64,000 nucleotides of DNA, from assembly GCA_963700045.1 (NCBI GenBank), contig CAVOWK010000007.1:1-64000 (forward strand), read 5' to 3'. The position numbers were made by a program, and so were the translations under genes. Source of the DNA: RPQJ01 sp963700045 (GTDB lineage Bacteria; Pseudomonadota; Gammaproteobacteria; Steroidobacterales; Steroidobacteraceae). Positions within the stretch are counted from its first letter, which is position 1. Each line of letters starts with the position of its first letter. Below, one piece after another: positions 52,743-63,193 of the stretch. Under the pieces are notes generated by a model that saw nothing but the letters and a program-made list of their open reading frames with translations, made no database searches and was not told where the DNA came from.

Positions 52743-55350
52743 ATGAAGCATGGCAAGACTCGATTGTTCGCCCTGGCCGCCGCGCACGGCGCCTCGTTGC
52801 TCGCGGTACCGCCTGTGTTGCAGGCTGCGGAGACCGGCCAGCTCGAGGAAATCGTGGTGACCGCGCGACAGCGCGAGGAGCGCATCGAGGACGTGCCCGT
52901 CTCGATCACTGCCTTCACGGCCGCCGAGATCAGGAGTGCCGGCATCCAGCGCCCGCAGGACTTCGTCGCACTGACGACCGGCGTGTCGGCCGTGCAGACG
53001 GCGGAAGCCGGCGACATGCAGCTGAACATCCGTGGCATCAACACGGGCCGCGATTCCGAGACCAACTTCGCGCTCGTCATCGACGGCGTGCTGCAGACCA
53101 ACCCGCAGGCACTGAACCAGGAGCTTTCAGGCGTCACCCAGATCGAAGTGCTGAAAGGCCCGCAAGGTGCGCTCTATGGCCGCAATGCGCTGGCCGGCGC
53201 GCTGATCCTGACGACGCGCAAGCCGGGCGAACGAGTTCGAGGCCGATATCAAGGCGGGCTACGGCTCCGACAACAGCTACAACGGCAGCATCTACCTGGG
53301 CGGCGGGCTCACGGACGGCGTCAAGGGCTCGATCTCCGCATACACGCGCAAGACCGACGGCCAGTGGAACAATCTGAAGAACAACTGTGACGATTGCGTC
53401 GATCGCTTCGAGGAAACCGGCGTCTCCGGCCGCCTGCTGTTCGAAGCCTTTGGCGGCGACATCGACGTCAAGGCCAAGTATTCGCAGCTCGACTCGGGCG
53501 CCATCAACTTCAACGCGTCGATCGCGCTCGCCGACGTGGCGCCGTTCGTCGGCCCGGCGTTCTACGAGGATGCGAACAAGCACAACTTCCGCTACATCAA
53601 CAACGTCGACCCGCAGAACGAGCAGGAGAACATCAACTTCTCGATCAAGGGCGACTGGGACGTCGGCATCGGCACGCTGACCAGCTACCTGGCCTACAAC
53701 GACCAGACCAACTACTTCCTGACGGACGGCACCAGCGACGCGTTCCTGCTCGTATCGCGCTCGACGCCACCTGCCAGGCATCGAACGACGCGAACCTGCG
53801 GACCCGGGCTACGAAGCACCGTTCTTCGGCATCCCGTCAAGCATCTGGTTCACGCCAGCGGGCGGCGGCGCGGCCGGCTTCCTGCCGCCGTACGGCCCGT
53901 CCACCTGCGGCGGCTACCAGTACCAGCAGCGCGACCAGGAGGACTCAGCCTCGAAGTCCGCCTGACCTCCCCTGGCGACCAGCCGCTGCGCTGGGTGGCG
54001 GGCGCGTATTTCGCCGACATCGACCGTCACGTGGTCGTGTCGCAGGGTTCGGACCTCGCACAGGGCTTCCAGGCGCGTCCGTTCGTGCCGACCAGCGGCC
54101 CCAACCCGACCGACCTGCTGTACGACGACGACTTCAGCAGCAAGGTCTACGCGGTGTTCGGCCAGATCGCCTACGACGTGATGGACAACCTCGAACTGGC
54201 CCTCGCCCTGCGCTACGACAGCGAAGACCGCGAAGTCAGCAACAACGTGCCGGTCTGCACGGGCACGGACACCACGTCCTGCCGGGCGCAGACGCCGGGC
54301 TTCGCGTTATCTAAATTCGGAACAACGCCCGTACATCAACCCGGCCTACACGGTGAATCCGACCTACGCGACGTCAGCGGCATCCCGAACCGCAGCGAGA
54401 CCTTCGACCAGCTGCAGCCGAAGATCTCGGCCAACTGGAAGCTCACCGACGACTTCGCGCTGTTCGCCTCCTACGGCTACGGGTTCCGCAGCGGCGGCTT
54501 CAACTCGTCGGGCAGCGCGGCCACCGTCGACACGTTCTACGGCCTGGCAGGCAGCACGCCGCTGTGCCTGGGAGACAACACCACAGGACCGAACGGCCCC
54601 GTCTACGCGCCGGCCTGTGACGCGTCGTCCGTGCTCAACCTCACCGACGTCAACGACACCTTCAAGCAGGAAGTCTCGAAGGCCGCCGAACTCGGCTTCA
54701 AGTCCTACTTCCTGGATCGCTCGGTCAGCGTGAACGCGGCGTTGTTCTACACGCAGGTCGAAGACATGCAGTTCTTCAACTTCTTCGCCGGCCCGTTCGG
54801 CCTGCTGCGCGCCGTGACCAACATCGACGAGGTCACGATCAAGGGCGCCGAGATCGACGCCCGCTGGCAGATCAACGACATGTTCACGGTGTTCGCGGGT
54901 TACGGCTTCACCGACGGCGAAATCGACAAGTACAGCGGCCGTCCGTACACCGAGGGCGGCGAAGTGCCGTACGCACCGGAGTACACGGGCAACATCGGCG
55001 CCGAAGGCACGTTCCCGCTCACCGATTCGCTGTCGCTGATCGCGCGCGTCGACGGCTCCTTCGTCGGCGAAACCTGGTTCCACCCGGTGCAGGAGCAGCG
55101 CCTGCCGAACCTGTTCGGCTACTTCGGCTTCGGCCAGGGCGAGTTCTCGAAGCAGGTGCGCGACCCGTACGCGGTGTTCAATGCCCGCCTCACGCTGCAG
55201 GCCGAGCAGTGGGGCGTGACCGCCTGGGGCCGCAACGTCGGCGACGAGGACTACCTCGCGGAGATCATCCCGGCACCGGAGTTCGGTGGCTCGTTCGTCC
55301 ACAACGCGCCCGGCAGCTCGTACGGCGTCGAGCTGAACTACCGGTTCTGA
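52743..55350 (+). CDS. TonB-dependent outer membrane receptor (frameshifts)
   Basis: A receptor of about 868 residues with a signal peptide and a TonB box-like start LEEIVVTARQREERIEDVPV. The plug domain has QLNIRGINTGRDSETNFALV and GPQGALYGRNALAGALILTT. Barrel segments are in several frames: SGRLLFEAFGGDIDVKAKYS, VAGAYFADIDRHVVVSQGSD, RSETFDQLQPKISANWKLTD and YGYGFRSGGFNSSG. The end is SSYGVELNYRF with the terminal phenylalanine. At least five shifts lie near 53235, 53745, 53800, 53945 and 54320. It resembles the large receptor group of aromatic- and steroid-degrading proteobacteria rather than siderophore receptors. The ligand is unknown. Confidence 0.85.
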
Positions 55351-55360
55351 CCTTGCACTC

Positions 55361-55391
55361 CCCTCCCTTTCCCGCTGCGGCGGGAGAGGGT
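55361..55391 (+). terminator. Possible terminator after the TonB receptor
   Basis: CCCTCCCTTTCCCGC pairs imperfectly with GGCGGGAGAGGG across TGC (about 55361-55391), just after the receptor stop. There is no T-run. It may be a general GC-rich intergenic hairpin. Confidence 0.4.
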
Positions 55392-55450
55392 AGGGCGCGC
55401 GGGTCCGCGGTGCTAAACTCAGCGCCGCTTGAACACCCCAACCGACATTC

Positions 55451-55925
55451 GTGCTCCGACCGATCAGCCGCCGCCGACGACGCGGCGATGGCGCAGGTCA
55501 TTCGTACGGTGATGCCCGAGTTCGGTGCGTCTGGACCGGGCTTTGCAATCAACGACCCCGAGGTCGATCACCTGAGCGTCGCCTACCCGGCTCCGCGCGC
55601 GGCGTTCTTCGTCCTCGTGCGCGACGGCAGCGTCGTCGGTGGTGGCGGCATCGCGCCACTCGCGGGTGGCGACCCCGACGTGTGCGAGCTGCGCAAGATG
55701 TATTTCCTCGGCGACGCGCGCGGGCACGGCCAGGGCCGGCGCATGCTGCAGCACTGCATCGATACCGCACGCCGGCTCGGCTACCGACGCTGCTACCTCG
55801 AGACGCTCACCGGCATGGATGCCGCGCAGCACCTGTACGCCGCCGCAGGTTTCCAGCCGCTGTGCGGCCCGCTCGGCGCCACGGGGCATTTCGCCTGCGA
55901 CCGCTACTTCGCGCTCGACCTCTGA
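55451..55925 (+). CDS. GNAT family acetyltransferase (one frameshift)
   Basis: A small acetyltransferase of about 157 residues. A GTG at 55451 opens VLRPIS. One shift within the CCG-rich bases near 55468 continues AADDAAMAQVIRTVMPEFGA, the common opening of this family. The core has GGGGIAPLAGGDPDVCELRK and YFLGDARGHGQGRRML, the acetyl-CoA loop. YLETLTGMDAAQHLYAAAGF and CDRYFALDL follow. If the shift is real, a shorter protein could start at the ATG at 55488. The substrate is unknown. The CoA transferase starts 10 bp further on. Confidence 0.8.
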
Positions 55926-55935
55926 CACACGCCCG

Positions 55936-57132
55936 ATGCTGCCAGCGCTGCCCCTGACCGGCCTTCGTATCCTGACGTTCGAGAACTTCGGTGCGGGGCC
56001 GTTCGGCTCGATGTACCTCGCCGACCTTGGCGCGGAGGTCATCAAGATCGAGAACCGCGACCAGGGTGGCGATGCCACGCGCGCGATGGGCCCGTTCTTC
56101 CTGGGCGAGCACGACAGCCAGTTCTTCCAGGCGTTCAACCTCAACAAGAAGAGCGTGACGCTGAACCTGAAGCACGCTGCCGGGCGCGAGGCGTTCCACC
56201 GGCTCGTGCGTACGGCGGACGTCGTGCTGAACAACCTGCGCGGCGACCAGCCGGGGAAACTCGGCCTCGACTACGCGACACTCGGCCCGATCCATCCGCG
56301 CGTGCTCTGCGCGCACCTCTCGGCCTACGGGCGTGACAACGAGCGCAAGGGCTGGCCCGGGTACGACTACCTGATGCAGGCCGAAGCGGGTTACCTGCAC
56401 CTGAGCGGCGAGCCGGGTTCGCCGCCCGCGCGCATGGGGCTCTCGATCGTCGACTACATGACCGGCATCACGACGGCGGTGGCAATCCTGTCGTCGTTGT
56501 TCGGCGTGCTGAAAGGCGGCCGCGGCCACGACATCGACGTCTCGCTGTTCGACGTCGCGCTGCACCAGCTCACCTATCCGGGGGCGTGGTACCTGAACTC
56601 CGGCTACCGCACCGAGCGCCTGCCGCGCAGCGCGCATCCCTCGACCGTGCCGGTGCAACTGCAGCGCACGAGCGACGGCTGGATCTTCATCATGTGCATG
56701 ACGCAGAAATTCTGGGTCGAACTCGTGCGGGCACTGCAGCGGCCGGATCTCCTCGCACACGCGGATTACGCGACGGTCGAAGCCAGGCGCGCGCACCGGG
56801 ACGCGTTGACGGCGGTGCTCGACGACGTGCTCGCGACCGCGACGACGGCGGAGTGGCTTGGAAAACTGCAAGGCGTGCTGCCAGTCGCTCCGGTCTACGA
56901 CCTGCCGCATGCGCTCGACAATCCGTACCTCCGGACCATCGGGATGGTGAAGGACCTGCCGCACCCGGCGCAGGACGGTTACCGCGTGCTCGCGAATCCC
57001 ATCAAGCTGGACGGCGAGCGGCTGCCGAGCCGGCGTGCGCCGCAACTCGGTGAGCACACCGAGGCCGTGTTGCGCGAACTCGGTTACGACCCGGCGGCGA
57101 TCGAGGAATTGCGCGCCAGCGGCGCGGCCTGA
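55936..57132 (+). CDS. Family III (CaiB/BaiF) CoA transferase
   Basis: This 398-residue enzyme moves CoA between carboxylic acids through an aspartyl-CoA intermediate. Family marks are LTGLRILTFENFGAGPFGSM, LADLGAEVIKIENRDQGGDA and FNLNKKSVTLNLKHAAGREA. The probable catalytic aspartate is in MGLSIVDYMTGIT. The length is normal. Members act on carnitine, bile acids, phenylacrylates and terpenoid acids. The nearby TonB receptor hints at uptake and activation of an organic acid, but the pairing is only by position. Confidence 0.92.
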   Translation: MLPALPLTGLRILTFENFGAGPFGSMYLADLGAEVIKIENRDQGGDATRAMGPFFLGEHDSQFFQAFNLNKKSVTLNLKHAAGREAFHRLVRTADVVLNNLRGDQPGKLGLDYATLGPIHPRVLCAHLSAYGRDNERKGWPGYDYLMQAEAGYLHLSGEPGSPPARMGLSIVDYMTGITTAVAILSSLFGVLKGGRGHDIDVSLFDVALHQLTYPGAWYLNSGYRTERLPRSAHPSTVPVQLQRTSDGWIFIMCMTQKFWVELVRALQRPDLLAHADYATVEARRAHRDALTAVLDDVLATATTAEWLGKLQGVLPVAPVYDLPHALDNPYLRTIGMVKDLPHPAQDGYRVLANPIKLDGERLPSRRAPQLGEHTEAVLRELGYDPAAIEELRASGAA

Positions 57133-57232
57133 CTGCGGCACACCGTTGGCTCGAACGAGCCGATGTCAACCGACTTGTCACCGAGTCCACCCTGGATCAG
57201 TTCGCCCTTTCGATGTCGCACTGCTTCCATCT

Positions 57233-58039
57233 TCAGGGCGTCACGGGCGTGAGGAAATCGTGCCGCACCCGCCACGACCGGCCATCACGCTGCCACACGC
57301 GCACATAGACGGCGCGCACCTGCGGCTCACTCCCGCGCGCCGCGCGCTTGTCGACCAGTTCGCCGTGGGTCACCGCGAGGTCAGCACGCTCGGAGCCGGC
57401 GACGGTACCGACCGTCAACGCCTTGATCTCGATGTCCGATGTCTCGGAGACGCGCAGGTTGCGCAGCCCGGAATTCAGCTTGCGCTCGGCCGCCAGCAGT
57501 TTCTCGAGCGATGACGACGTGTCGTCGCAGGCAGCACCTGCGGGCAAGGCCGCTGCAGGCATCGCTGGCAGGTTGATCGACTGGTCGAGCACGATTCGCC
57601 ACTCGCCCCCAGCAGAGAGACGCCAGGCCGTGAGGTACTGGCCGGTGTCCGCGACCAGGCTGTCCTTCGCGGTGTAGCTCCAGTTGCCCAAGGTCACGGC
57701 GAGACTCGAATCGCAGGCCGCTTCTGCCAGCGCTGGAGCCCACTCCAGCCGGCCGGTCGCCGGCTCGTGCGTGTCCAGCCAGTCCCGGGCACGCACGGGC
57801 AAGGGTCGGAACAACACCGCGTCGACGGCGAGGTACTGGTCGTAGGCCACGCGCATCCCGGACTCGAGCGCCGCCTGCGCGAATTCCCGGTCCGTCGCGA
57901 TGACGTCGGGCACGGCTGCGACGGGAACTTCTGCCGGCGCAGCGCGACCAACGTCGTAACCTGCAAGCGAAGCGCACGCCATGAGGGTCGCGGGCAGGAA
58001 AACCCGGGTGAGGCCCGGCGATGAGCGAGGCATTTTCAA
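57233..58039 (-). CDS. Hypothetical lipoprotein-like protein with NTF2-like repeats
   Basis: This 268-residue protein has a signal segment RVFLPATLMACASLAGYDVG with LMAC as a possible lipobox. The body looks like two NTF2/DUF4440-like halves: DREFAQAALESGMRVAYDQY with WSYTAKDSLVADTGQYLTAW, then SSSLEKLLAAERKLNSGLRN with VYVRVWQRDGRSWRVRHDFL. No catalytic residues can be assigned. It may bind a small ligand at the periplasmic face. A start a few codons later (MPRSSPGL) is equally possible. It diverges from the YSC84 gene. Confidence 0.65.
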   Translation of the reverse strand: MKMPRSSPGLTRVFLPATLMACASLAGYDVGRAAPAEVPVAAVPDVIATDREFAQAALESGMRVAYDQYLAVDAVLFRPLPVRARDWLDTHEPATGRLEWAPALAEAACDSSLAVTLGNWSYTAKDSLVADTGQYLTAWRLSAGGEWRIVLDQSINLPAMPAAALPAGAACDDTSSSLEKLLAAERKLNSGLRNLRVSETSDIEIKALTVGTVAGSERADLAVTHGELVDKRAARGSEPQVRAVYVRVWQRDGRSWRVRHDFLTPVTP

Positions 58040-58158
58040 ACTTGTCCGGCGCAGAGCGGCCCCGGGCCAAGCTTATCCTGCCGCGCACGGCCGCGCCCAC
58101 CCGCACAGACGCTCCACGGGCGCATTCTGTTAAAGTCACGGGAATAATCACCTTGCAC

Positions 58159-58992
58159 ATGACCCAAATCGCCATGAAGAGAATTGTCGCCACGTGCCTG
58201 TCGCTGTTGCTGGCCGTCGCCCTCGTCCTGCCCGTGCAGGCGCAGGCAGACTCCAGGACGGATCAGAGGCTGCAGAATTCGCAGCGGGTCTTCGAATCCT
58301 TCGTCGACCTTACCGAGCAGAGCATCCCCGGCTGGCTGCTCGAACGCGCCTACGGCGTCGTGGTCGTACCGAACGTGGTCAAGGCTGCCCTGACCATCGG
58401 TGGACGCGGCGGCAAGGGTGTCATGGCCGTCCGCAACCCCGATGGCACGTGGAGCCTCCCGACGTTCGTGACCCTCGGTGGCGTGAACTTCGGCTTTCAG
58501 TTCGGCGTGCAGTCGACGGATGTCGTCCTGGTGCTGATGTCCCGGGAGAGCGTCGAAGGCATCGCCGGCGGCAAAGTGACGCTCGGCGCCGATGCCAGCG
58601 TCGCCGCCGGACCGCTCGGCCGCTCGTCTGCTGCGGCGACGGACGCCACGTTCAGCGCGCAGGTGCTGTCCTACTCACGCAACTCGGGCCTCTTTGTCGG
58701 CGTCGCGCTCGACGGCACCGTCATTGCGATAGACAGGCGCGCCAACGAATCGGCGTACGGGATTTCGGGCGTGCTCGCGTCGCAGATCCTGGAAGGCAGG
58801 GTCACGAACGTTCCGCCGGCCGCGCAGGAATTCACGGCAGCGCTGACGCGCGCGACGAATGCTCCGGCCTCGAAGTCCGTGCCGGCCGAACCCGCCGTCA
58901 GCCCGGCGCCGCCCGTCACGGCCGAGCCCGAACCGGCCCGGACCTATCCGCTGGAAGATCCGAGTCCGGGTGCGCCGCCGCCTGACGGTTGA
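58159..58992 (+). CDS. Secreted YSC84/SYLF-domain lipid-binding protein
   Basis: A protein of about 277 residues with a signal peptide (RIVATCLSLLLAVALVLPVQ, cleaved near AQA). The SYLF domain follows: GWLLERAYGVVVVPNVVKAA, TIGGRGGKGVMAVRNPDGTW and LPTFVTLGGVNFGFQFGVQS, then GLFVGVALDGTVIAIDRRAN. Relatives bind phosphoinositides in eukaryotes, and in bacteria the domain is found in periplasmic proteins of unknown role. The C-terminal 50 residues are proline-rich. The ATG at 58174 is an alternative start. Confidence 0.85.
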   Translation: MTQIAMKRIVATCLSLLLAVALVLPVQAQADSRTDQRLQNSQRVFESFVDLTEQSIPGWLLERAYGVVVVPNVVKAALTIGGRGGKGVMAVRNPDGTWSLPTFVTLGGVNFGFQFGVQSTDVVLVLMSRESVEGIAGGKVTLGADASVAAGPLGRSSAAATDATFSAQVLSYSRNSGLFVGVALDGTVIAIDRRANESAYGISGVLASQILEGRVTNVPPAAQEFTAALTRATNAPASKSVPAEPAVSPAPPVTAEPEPARTYPLEDPSPGAPPPDG

Positions 58993-59054
58993 GCTTCGAA
59001 CAGGCAGTAGCGCAGTTCGGCGACAAGCTGGGCTTCGAACCGGGGGAACGCGCG

Positions 59055-59618
59055 ATGAAAATCCTGCGGGGGCTGTTCTTTATCCTGCTCGGGCTGGTGG
59101 CGCTGTTCTTGGTGACGGGCGTGTTCCTGCCGCAATCCGCGCACGTCGAACGCTCGATGACGACCACCGCCAGCCCCGCCACGGTCTATGGCCTGGTCGA
59201 CGGCTTCAAGCGCTTCAATGAATGGTCGCCGTGGGCGCGGCTCGACCCGGCCACGAAGTACACCTACAGCGGACCCGAGACCGGCGTCGGCGCCCGCATG
59301 GAATGGGCCAGCGCCAACCCAGACGTCGGCAGCGGCAGCCAGGAAGTGATCGACGTCGAACCGGGACGACGCGTCACGAACAAGCTCGACTTCGGCATGG
59401 ACAACCCGACCACGTCGACGATCAGCCTGGTGCCGGAAGGCACGGGCACCCGCGTCACCTGGACGCTCGACACCGACTTTTCCGGCAGCCTGCTCGGCCG
59501 TTACTTCGGCCTGGCACTCGACCGCATGGTCGGGCCCGACTACGAGAAAGGCCTCGCGCAACTCAAAGCCGTGGCGGAATCGACGACGCCCGCGAACGCG
59601 CCGCCGGTCTCGCAATAG
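59055..59618 (+). CDS. SRPBCC (polyketide cyclase-like) membrane-anchored protein
   Basis: This 187-residue protein has an N-terminal anchor (ILRGLFFILLGLVALFLVTG). A START/SRPBCC-fold domain follows: FNEWSPWARLDPATKYTYSG, GSQEVIDVEPGRRVTNKLDF and GTGTRVTWTLDTDFSGSLLG. The fold has a deep hydrophobic pocket for lipids. The ATG at 59055 was chosen because the signal anchor starts there. The frame is open 22 codons earlier. It follows the YSC84 gene, so both may handle lipids at the envelope. Confidence 0.85.
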   Translation: MKILRGLFFILLGLVALFLVTGVFLPQSAHVERSMTTTASPATVYGLVDGFKRFNEWSPWARLDPATKYTYSGPETGVGARMEWASANPDVGSGSQEVIDVEPGRRVTNKLDFGMDNPTTSTISLVPEGTGTRVTWTLDTDFSGSLLGRYFGLALDRMVGPDYEKGLAQLKAVAESTTPANAPPVSQ

Positions 59619-59682
59619 ACCGGCCAATACAGCGGCCCGCCGGTTCAGTGTTGCTCGCTGTCTCGCTCGCTGTGGCCCTGCT

Positions 59683-61672
59683 TCAAGGCGCAATGCGTTT
59701 CGCCCGCACGGCATCGCCGCTGATCGTCCCGGTGAGCGTCGCGATCGCGTTGCTCTTGAGGTCGTTCCACGCGATGCTGAGGTTGCCGATGCTCTTCCCG
59801 CCCTGCCGCAGCGTCACGCTCGCCGTGACATTCCCTGACGCCAGATACCACTGCATCGTGCCGCTGACCTCGAGGTCGTTCGTCCATTTCACGCGGTTCA
59901 GCTGGAATACGTACTTCGAACCGTTGCGCCCGTACGTGTACTTGCCGCCGCGCAATCCGCTGCCACTGCCGTAGGTAATCAGGAACCGCGAGAAGACGTC
60001 ACCAACGGTCTCGAGCGCACCGCTCGCGAGCCGCAGTTTGCCCGCATTTGCAACGTTGCCACTGGTCGCCTCGGCGGGTTTCAGCGCTGCGACCGATCGC
60101 TCGAAGCGCGGCACGGTGCGGATCGGCCGCACTTTCGGGATACAGCTCGTGTCACCGGTCGACAACTGCGATACGAATCGCCGCACCACGTCTCTGCACG
60201 CAATGCGTCGTGTCGCCGCCGTCCGGCAGGATGCCGGAATCGATGTAGTACCACGCCGTGACGTGCGTCAGATTCGGCACCACGAGATGCACGGCGTTCG
60301 GGAAAAGCTCCGCCACCTGCTCGGCGTCCTCGACTGACGTCACTGAGTCGAGGTCACCCGACAGCACGAGTGTCGGGACCGCAGGGAACACCGGGTTCGC
60401 CGGCAACGCATCTCCTTGCGGATACGCCGGCAGCGGCGTCGGCCAGTCGAGGCACGTCGCGAGCGGCGTGAAATTCGCATTCGAATCCAGCGCCTCGTCG
60501 AGCGTGAACGGCGCAAAGAGATCCGGCCGGTTCTGTCGCGCAGCTTCGATCGCGTTGCCGTACTGTACGCGCCGTTGCGCGGGCGTCGCGGCAAGGTCGT
60601 AGTGCAGCGGATACTCCTGGCAGACCAGGTCCTGGTATTGCCCGTAACTGAAGTCGACCGCGTCGGTGACGAACGGCGTGTCGTATTCGGCAGAGAGCCG
60701 CAGCAGCGGCAGCGCGTCGTTCGATTCGAGCCAGGCGCGCGCGGCAGCGTCGAGATCGCGGTAGCTGACCGGTGAGTTACCGAGGTTCGTCATCAGCAGG
60801 AAAAGCTGCGACACGTCGACTGTCGTGGCCAGCGGCATGCCGTCGGAGTCGGGCGCCGTGCCGCTGATCGGGTGCTGGCGCAGGTAATTCAACAGCGACT
60901 GCATGCGCCACGTCGACTTGCCGCCGAGCGCCTGGCATGACGGCGAGCGTTCGCATACGCGATCCAGCCCGTCGCGTCCGCGAGCCCAGTCGGTCGGGAA
61001 CCAGATATCCGGGGGGCGTACCGGGTAGGCGCTGTCGAGGATGATGCTGCGCAGCCGTCCGCCATGGCGGGCCGCGAAGGTCTGCCCGACGTATGTCCCA
61101 TAGCTGTCGCCATAGAAGTCGACCTTGGAAATCTGCAACGCATCCATCACGCCGACGATGTCGGCCACGGCAAGCTCCGTGCGGTAGAGCGCGGCCTTCA
61201 TTCCAAGCTGCTGGCCGCAGGCTGCAATCGCCACGGGATCGCTGGGATCACCCTGCTGCACTCCCGGGCAATCGATGGCAGCGGAGGTGCCCGTACCACG
61301 CTTGTCGACGATCAGGATGTCGCGGCGGTTGCGCAGGGAATTGAAGATGTTGATGTAAGCATCACGTGTTCCGGTCGAGGAATAACCCGGACCGCCTTCC
61401 TGTGGCAGGATCACGCCGAGGCTGGGTAGGGTCTGATCGCGCCGCGGGTAGTACTCGAAGCCGATGGTGATGGTGCCGCTCACTGCGCCACCCGGATCGA
61501 GCTTGCGCTTGATCGAACCGCAGTAGCCGCCGTAAGCCGCATTGCAGTAGTTCAGTTCCAGCGTGCCAACGGTGATCCTGGCTGCTGGTGCCGCGTCTGC
61601 AACGCCGGCCGCGACCAGCAATGCCAGCAGACACGCCGATACGCGCAAACCCAAAGGTCGTGAAGACATCAT
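59683..61672 (-). CDS. Secreted TAP-family alpha/beta hydrolase (one frameshift)
   Basis: A protein of about 662 residues with a signal peptide (LRVSACLLALLVAAGVADA). It has the tripeptidyl-aminopeptidase pattern: ILPQEGGPGYSSTGTRDAYI, ILIVDKRGTGTSAAIDC and the nucleophile elbow in VDFYGDSYGTYVGQTFAARH (GDSYG). The C-terminal TAP domain has VPTLVLSGDLDSVTSVEDAE and a histidine in NLTHVTA. The frame ends at 60152. A shift near 60185 continues it (VRRFVSQLSTGDTSCIPKVR) into a beta-rich C-terminal extension ending at 59683 (YVFQLNRVKWTNDLEVSGTM). I chose the ATG at 61672 before the signal peptide. It may cleave peptides or esters outside the cell. Confidence 0.82.
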
Positions 61673-61773
61673 GACTGCGGTCCCCTGCAGTTCTTTGTAT
61701 TTCTGCAGCCATTGATGCACGGGCCGGACGACGGCGTCAAACACGTGTCCGATCGGACCACTCGCGACTTAAC

Positions 61774-62433
61774 TTAACGTTTGGCGGATGACTCGTTGGG
61801 ACCATAGGCAATCCCGCACCCGCCGATCCCGCAGTACCCACTCGGATTCTTCGCCAGGTACTGCTGGTGGTAGTCCTCGGCGAAGTAGAACTCCGGCACG
61901 TCGAGAATCTCGGTCGTGATCGCGGGATAGCCCGCCGCCTGCAGCTTCGCGCCATACGCTGCGGCGCTGCTCTCTGCGGCAGCGCGCTGCACGTCGTCAT
62001 AGACGTAGATGCCGGAACGATACTGGGTGCCGATGTCGTTGCCCTGGCGCATGCCCTGCGTCGGGTCGTGCGATTCCCAGAACACGCGCAGCAGTTCTTG
62101 GTACGAAATTTCCCGCGGGTCGAACACCACGCGCACCACTTCGTTGTGCCCCGTGTAGCCGGTGCAGACTTCCTCGTACGTGGGATGCGGGGTGATGCCA
62201 CCCGTGTAACCGACCTGCGTGCTGTGCACGCCGGGTGTGGTCCAGAATCGGCGTTCGGCGCCCCAGAAACAGCCGAGCCCGAACAGCGCGAGTTGCATGC
62301 CCGGAGGAAACGGCGCCTCGAGCCGATTGCCGTTCACGAAGTGGCTCGCAGGCACGGACAGTGGCTGCGTACGACCTGGCAGCGCCTCGTCGGTCGTCGG
62401 CAGGTCGAGCTTCTTCTTGCGGGTTGCAAACAT
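61774..62433 (-). CDS. msrA: Peptide methionine-S-sulfoxide reductase MsrA
   Basis: This 219-residue repair enzyme for oxidised methionine has the nucleophile cysteine in LFGLGCFWGAERRFW and QVGYTGGITPHPTYEEVCTG. GHNEVVRVVFDP and HDPTQGMRQGNDIGTQYRSG follow. The C-terminal NPSGYCGIGGCG supplies the resolving cysteines. No signal peptide is present, so it acts in the cytosol. It starts 2 bp after the marC stop on the same strand, so the two form one message. Confidence 0.96.
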   Translation of the reverse strand: MFATRKKKLDLPTTDEALPGRTQPLSVPASHFVNGNRLEAPFPPGMQLALFGLGCFWGAERRFWTTPGVHSTQVGYTGGITPHPTYEEVCTGYTGHNEVVRVVFDPREISYQELLRVFWESHDPTQGMRQGNDIGTQYRSGIYVYDDVQRAAAESSAAAYGAKLQAAGYPAITTEILDVPEFYFAEDYHQQYLAKNPSGYCGIGGCGIAYGPNESSAKR

Positions 62434-62435
62434 CG

Positions 62436-63137
62436 TCAGCCCTCCTTGACGGCACGCAGCGCTTCGGCCAGACCCGACCAGAACGCAGGATCCTGCAGGA
62501 TCATGGTCGTGCCGTTGATCAGGAACTGCACACCGATCGAGATCATCAGGAAACCGGTCAGCCGCGTCAGCGCGACCATGCCCGTGGCGCCGAGCAGCCG
62601 GTTGACGCGCTCGGCACCGCGCAGCACGAACCAGCTGAGCAGCGCCGTCAGGAAGATCGCCGTGAGCACGCCCATGAAATCGACGATGCTCAGGTAGCCT
62701 TTCCTGGCCGCGGCCTGCGACGAAAGACTCATCACGACGGCAAACGTTCCAGGACCGCTCAGGCCCGGCATGGCGAGCGGAGTGAAGGCGATGTCGTAGC
62801 TCTCGCCGGCCGCCTTGGTCATCGCTTCCTTGTCCGAAATCGGGTTCGGGAACAGCATCTGGAAACCCAGGAACGCGACGATCAAGCCGCCGGCGATACG
62901 CATGCCGGGCAGCGAGATGCCGAAGAAGTTCATGATCAGGCCGCCCGCCACGAGGAAGCCCGACATCAGGAAGAAGGTATAGACGCAGGCGCGGCGAATC
63001 TGGCGCAGGCGCTCCTGCTCGGGCAGGTGCCCGGAGGCGGACATTACGAGCGGAACGGCGCCGAACGGGTTCACGATCGGCAGGATCGCGAGCAACGCCG
63101 CCAGCAGCGAGCTGAAATAGAGACCGAGCCAGTTCAT
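62436..63137 (-). CDS. MarC family inner membrane protein
   Basis: This 233-residue protein has six predicted helices of the MarC/UPF0056 type. It has LAILPIVNPFGAVPLVMSAS near the N-terminus, MRIAGGLIVAFLGFQMLFPN and IAFTPLAMPGLSGPGTFAVV, the family signature. The C-terminal helices are LTAIFLTALLSWFVLRGAER and GVQFLINGT. The function is not settled, although it was once wrongly linked to multiple antibiotic resistance. It precedes msrA. Confidence 0.92.
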   Translation of the reverse strand: MNWLGLYFSSLLAALLAILPIVNPFGAVPLVMSASGHLPEQERLRQIRRACVYTFFLMSGFLVAGGLIMNFFGISLPGMRIAGGLIVAFLGFQMLFPNPISDKEAMTKAAGESYDIAFTPLAMPGLSGPGTFAVVMSLSSQAAARKGYLSIVDFMGVLTAIFLTALLSWFVLRGAERVNRLLGATGMVALTRLTGFLMISIGVQFLINGTTMILQDPAFWSGLAEALRAVKEG

Positions 63138-63193
63138 CCGCGTACTTTAACCGGCGGCTAGAATGCCTGCATGACACCGTGCGGCCCGACCCC

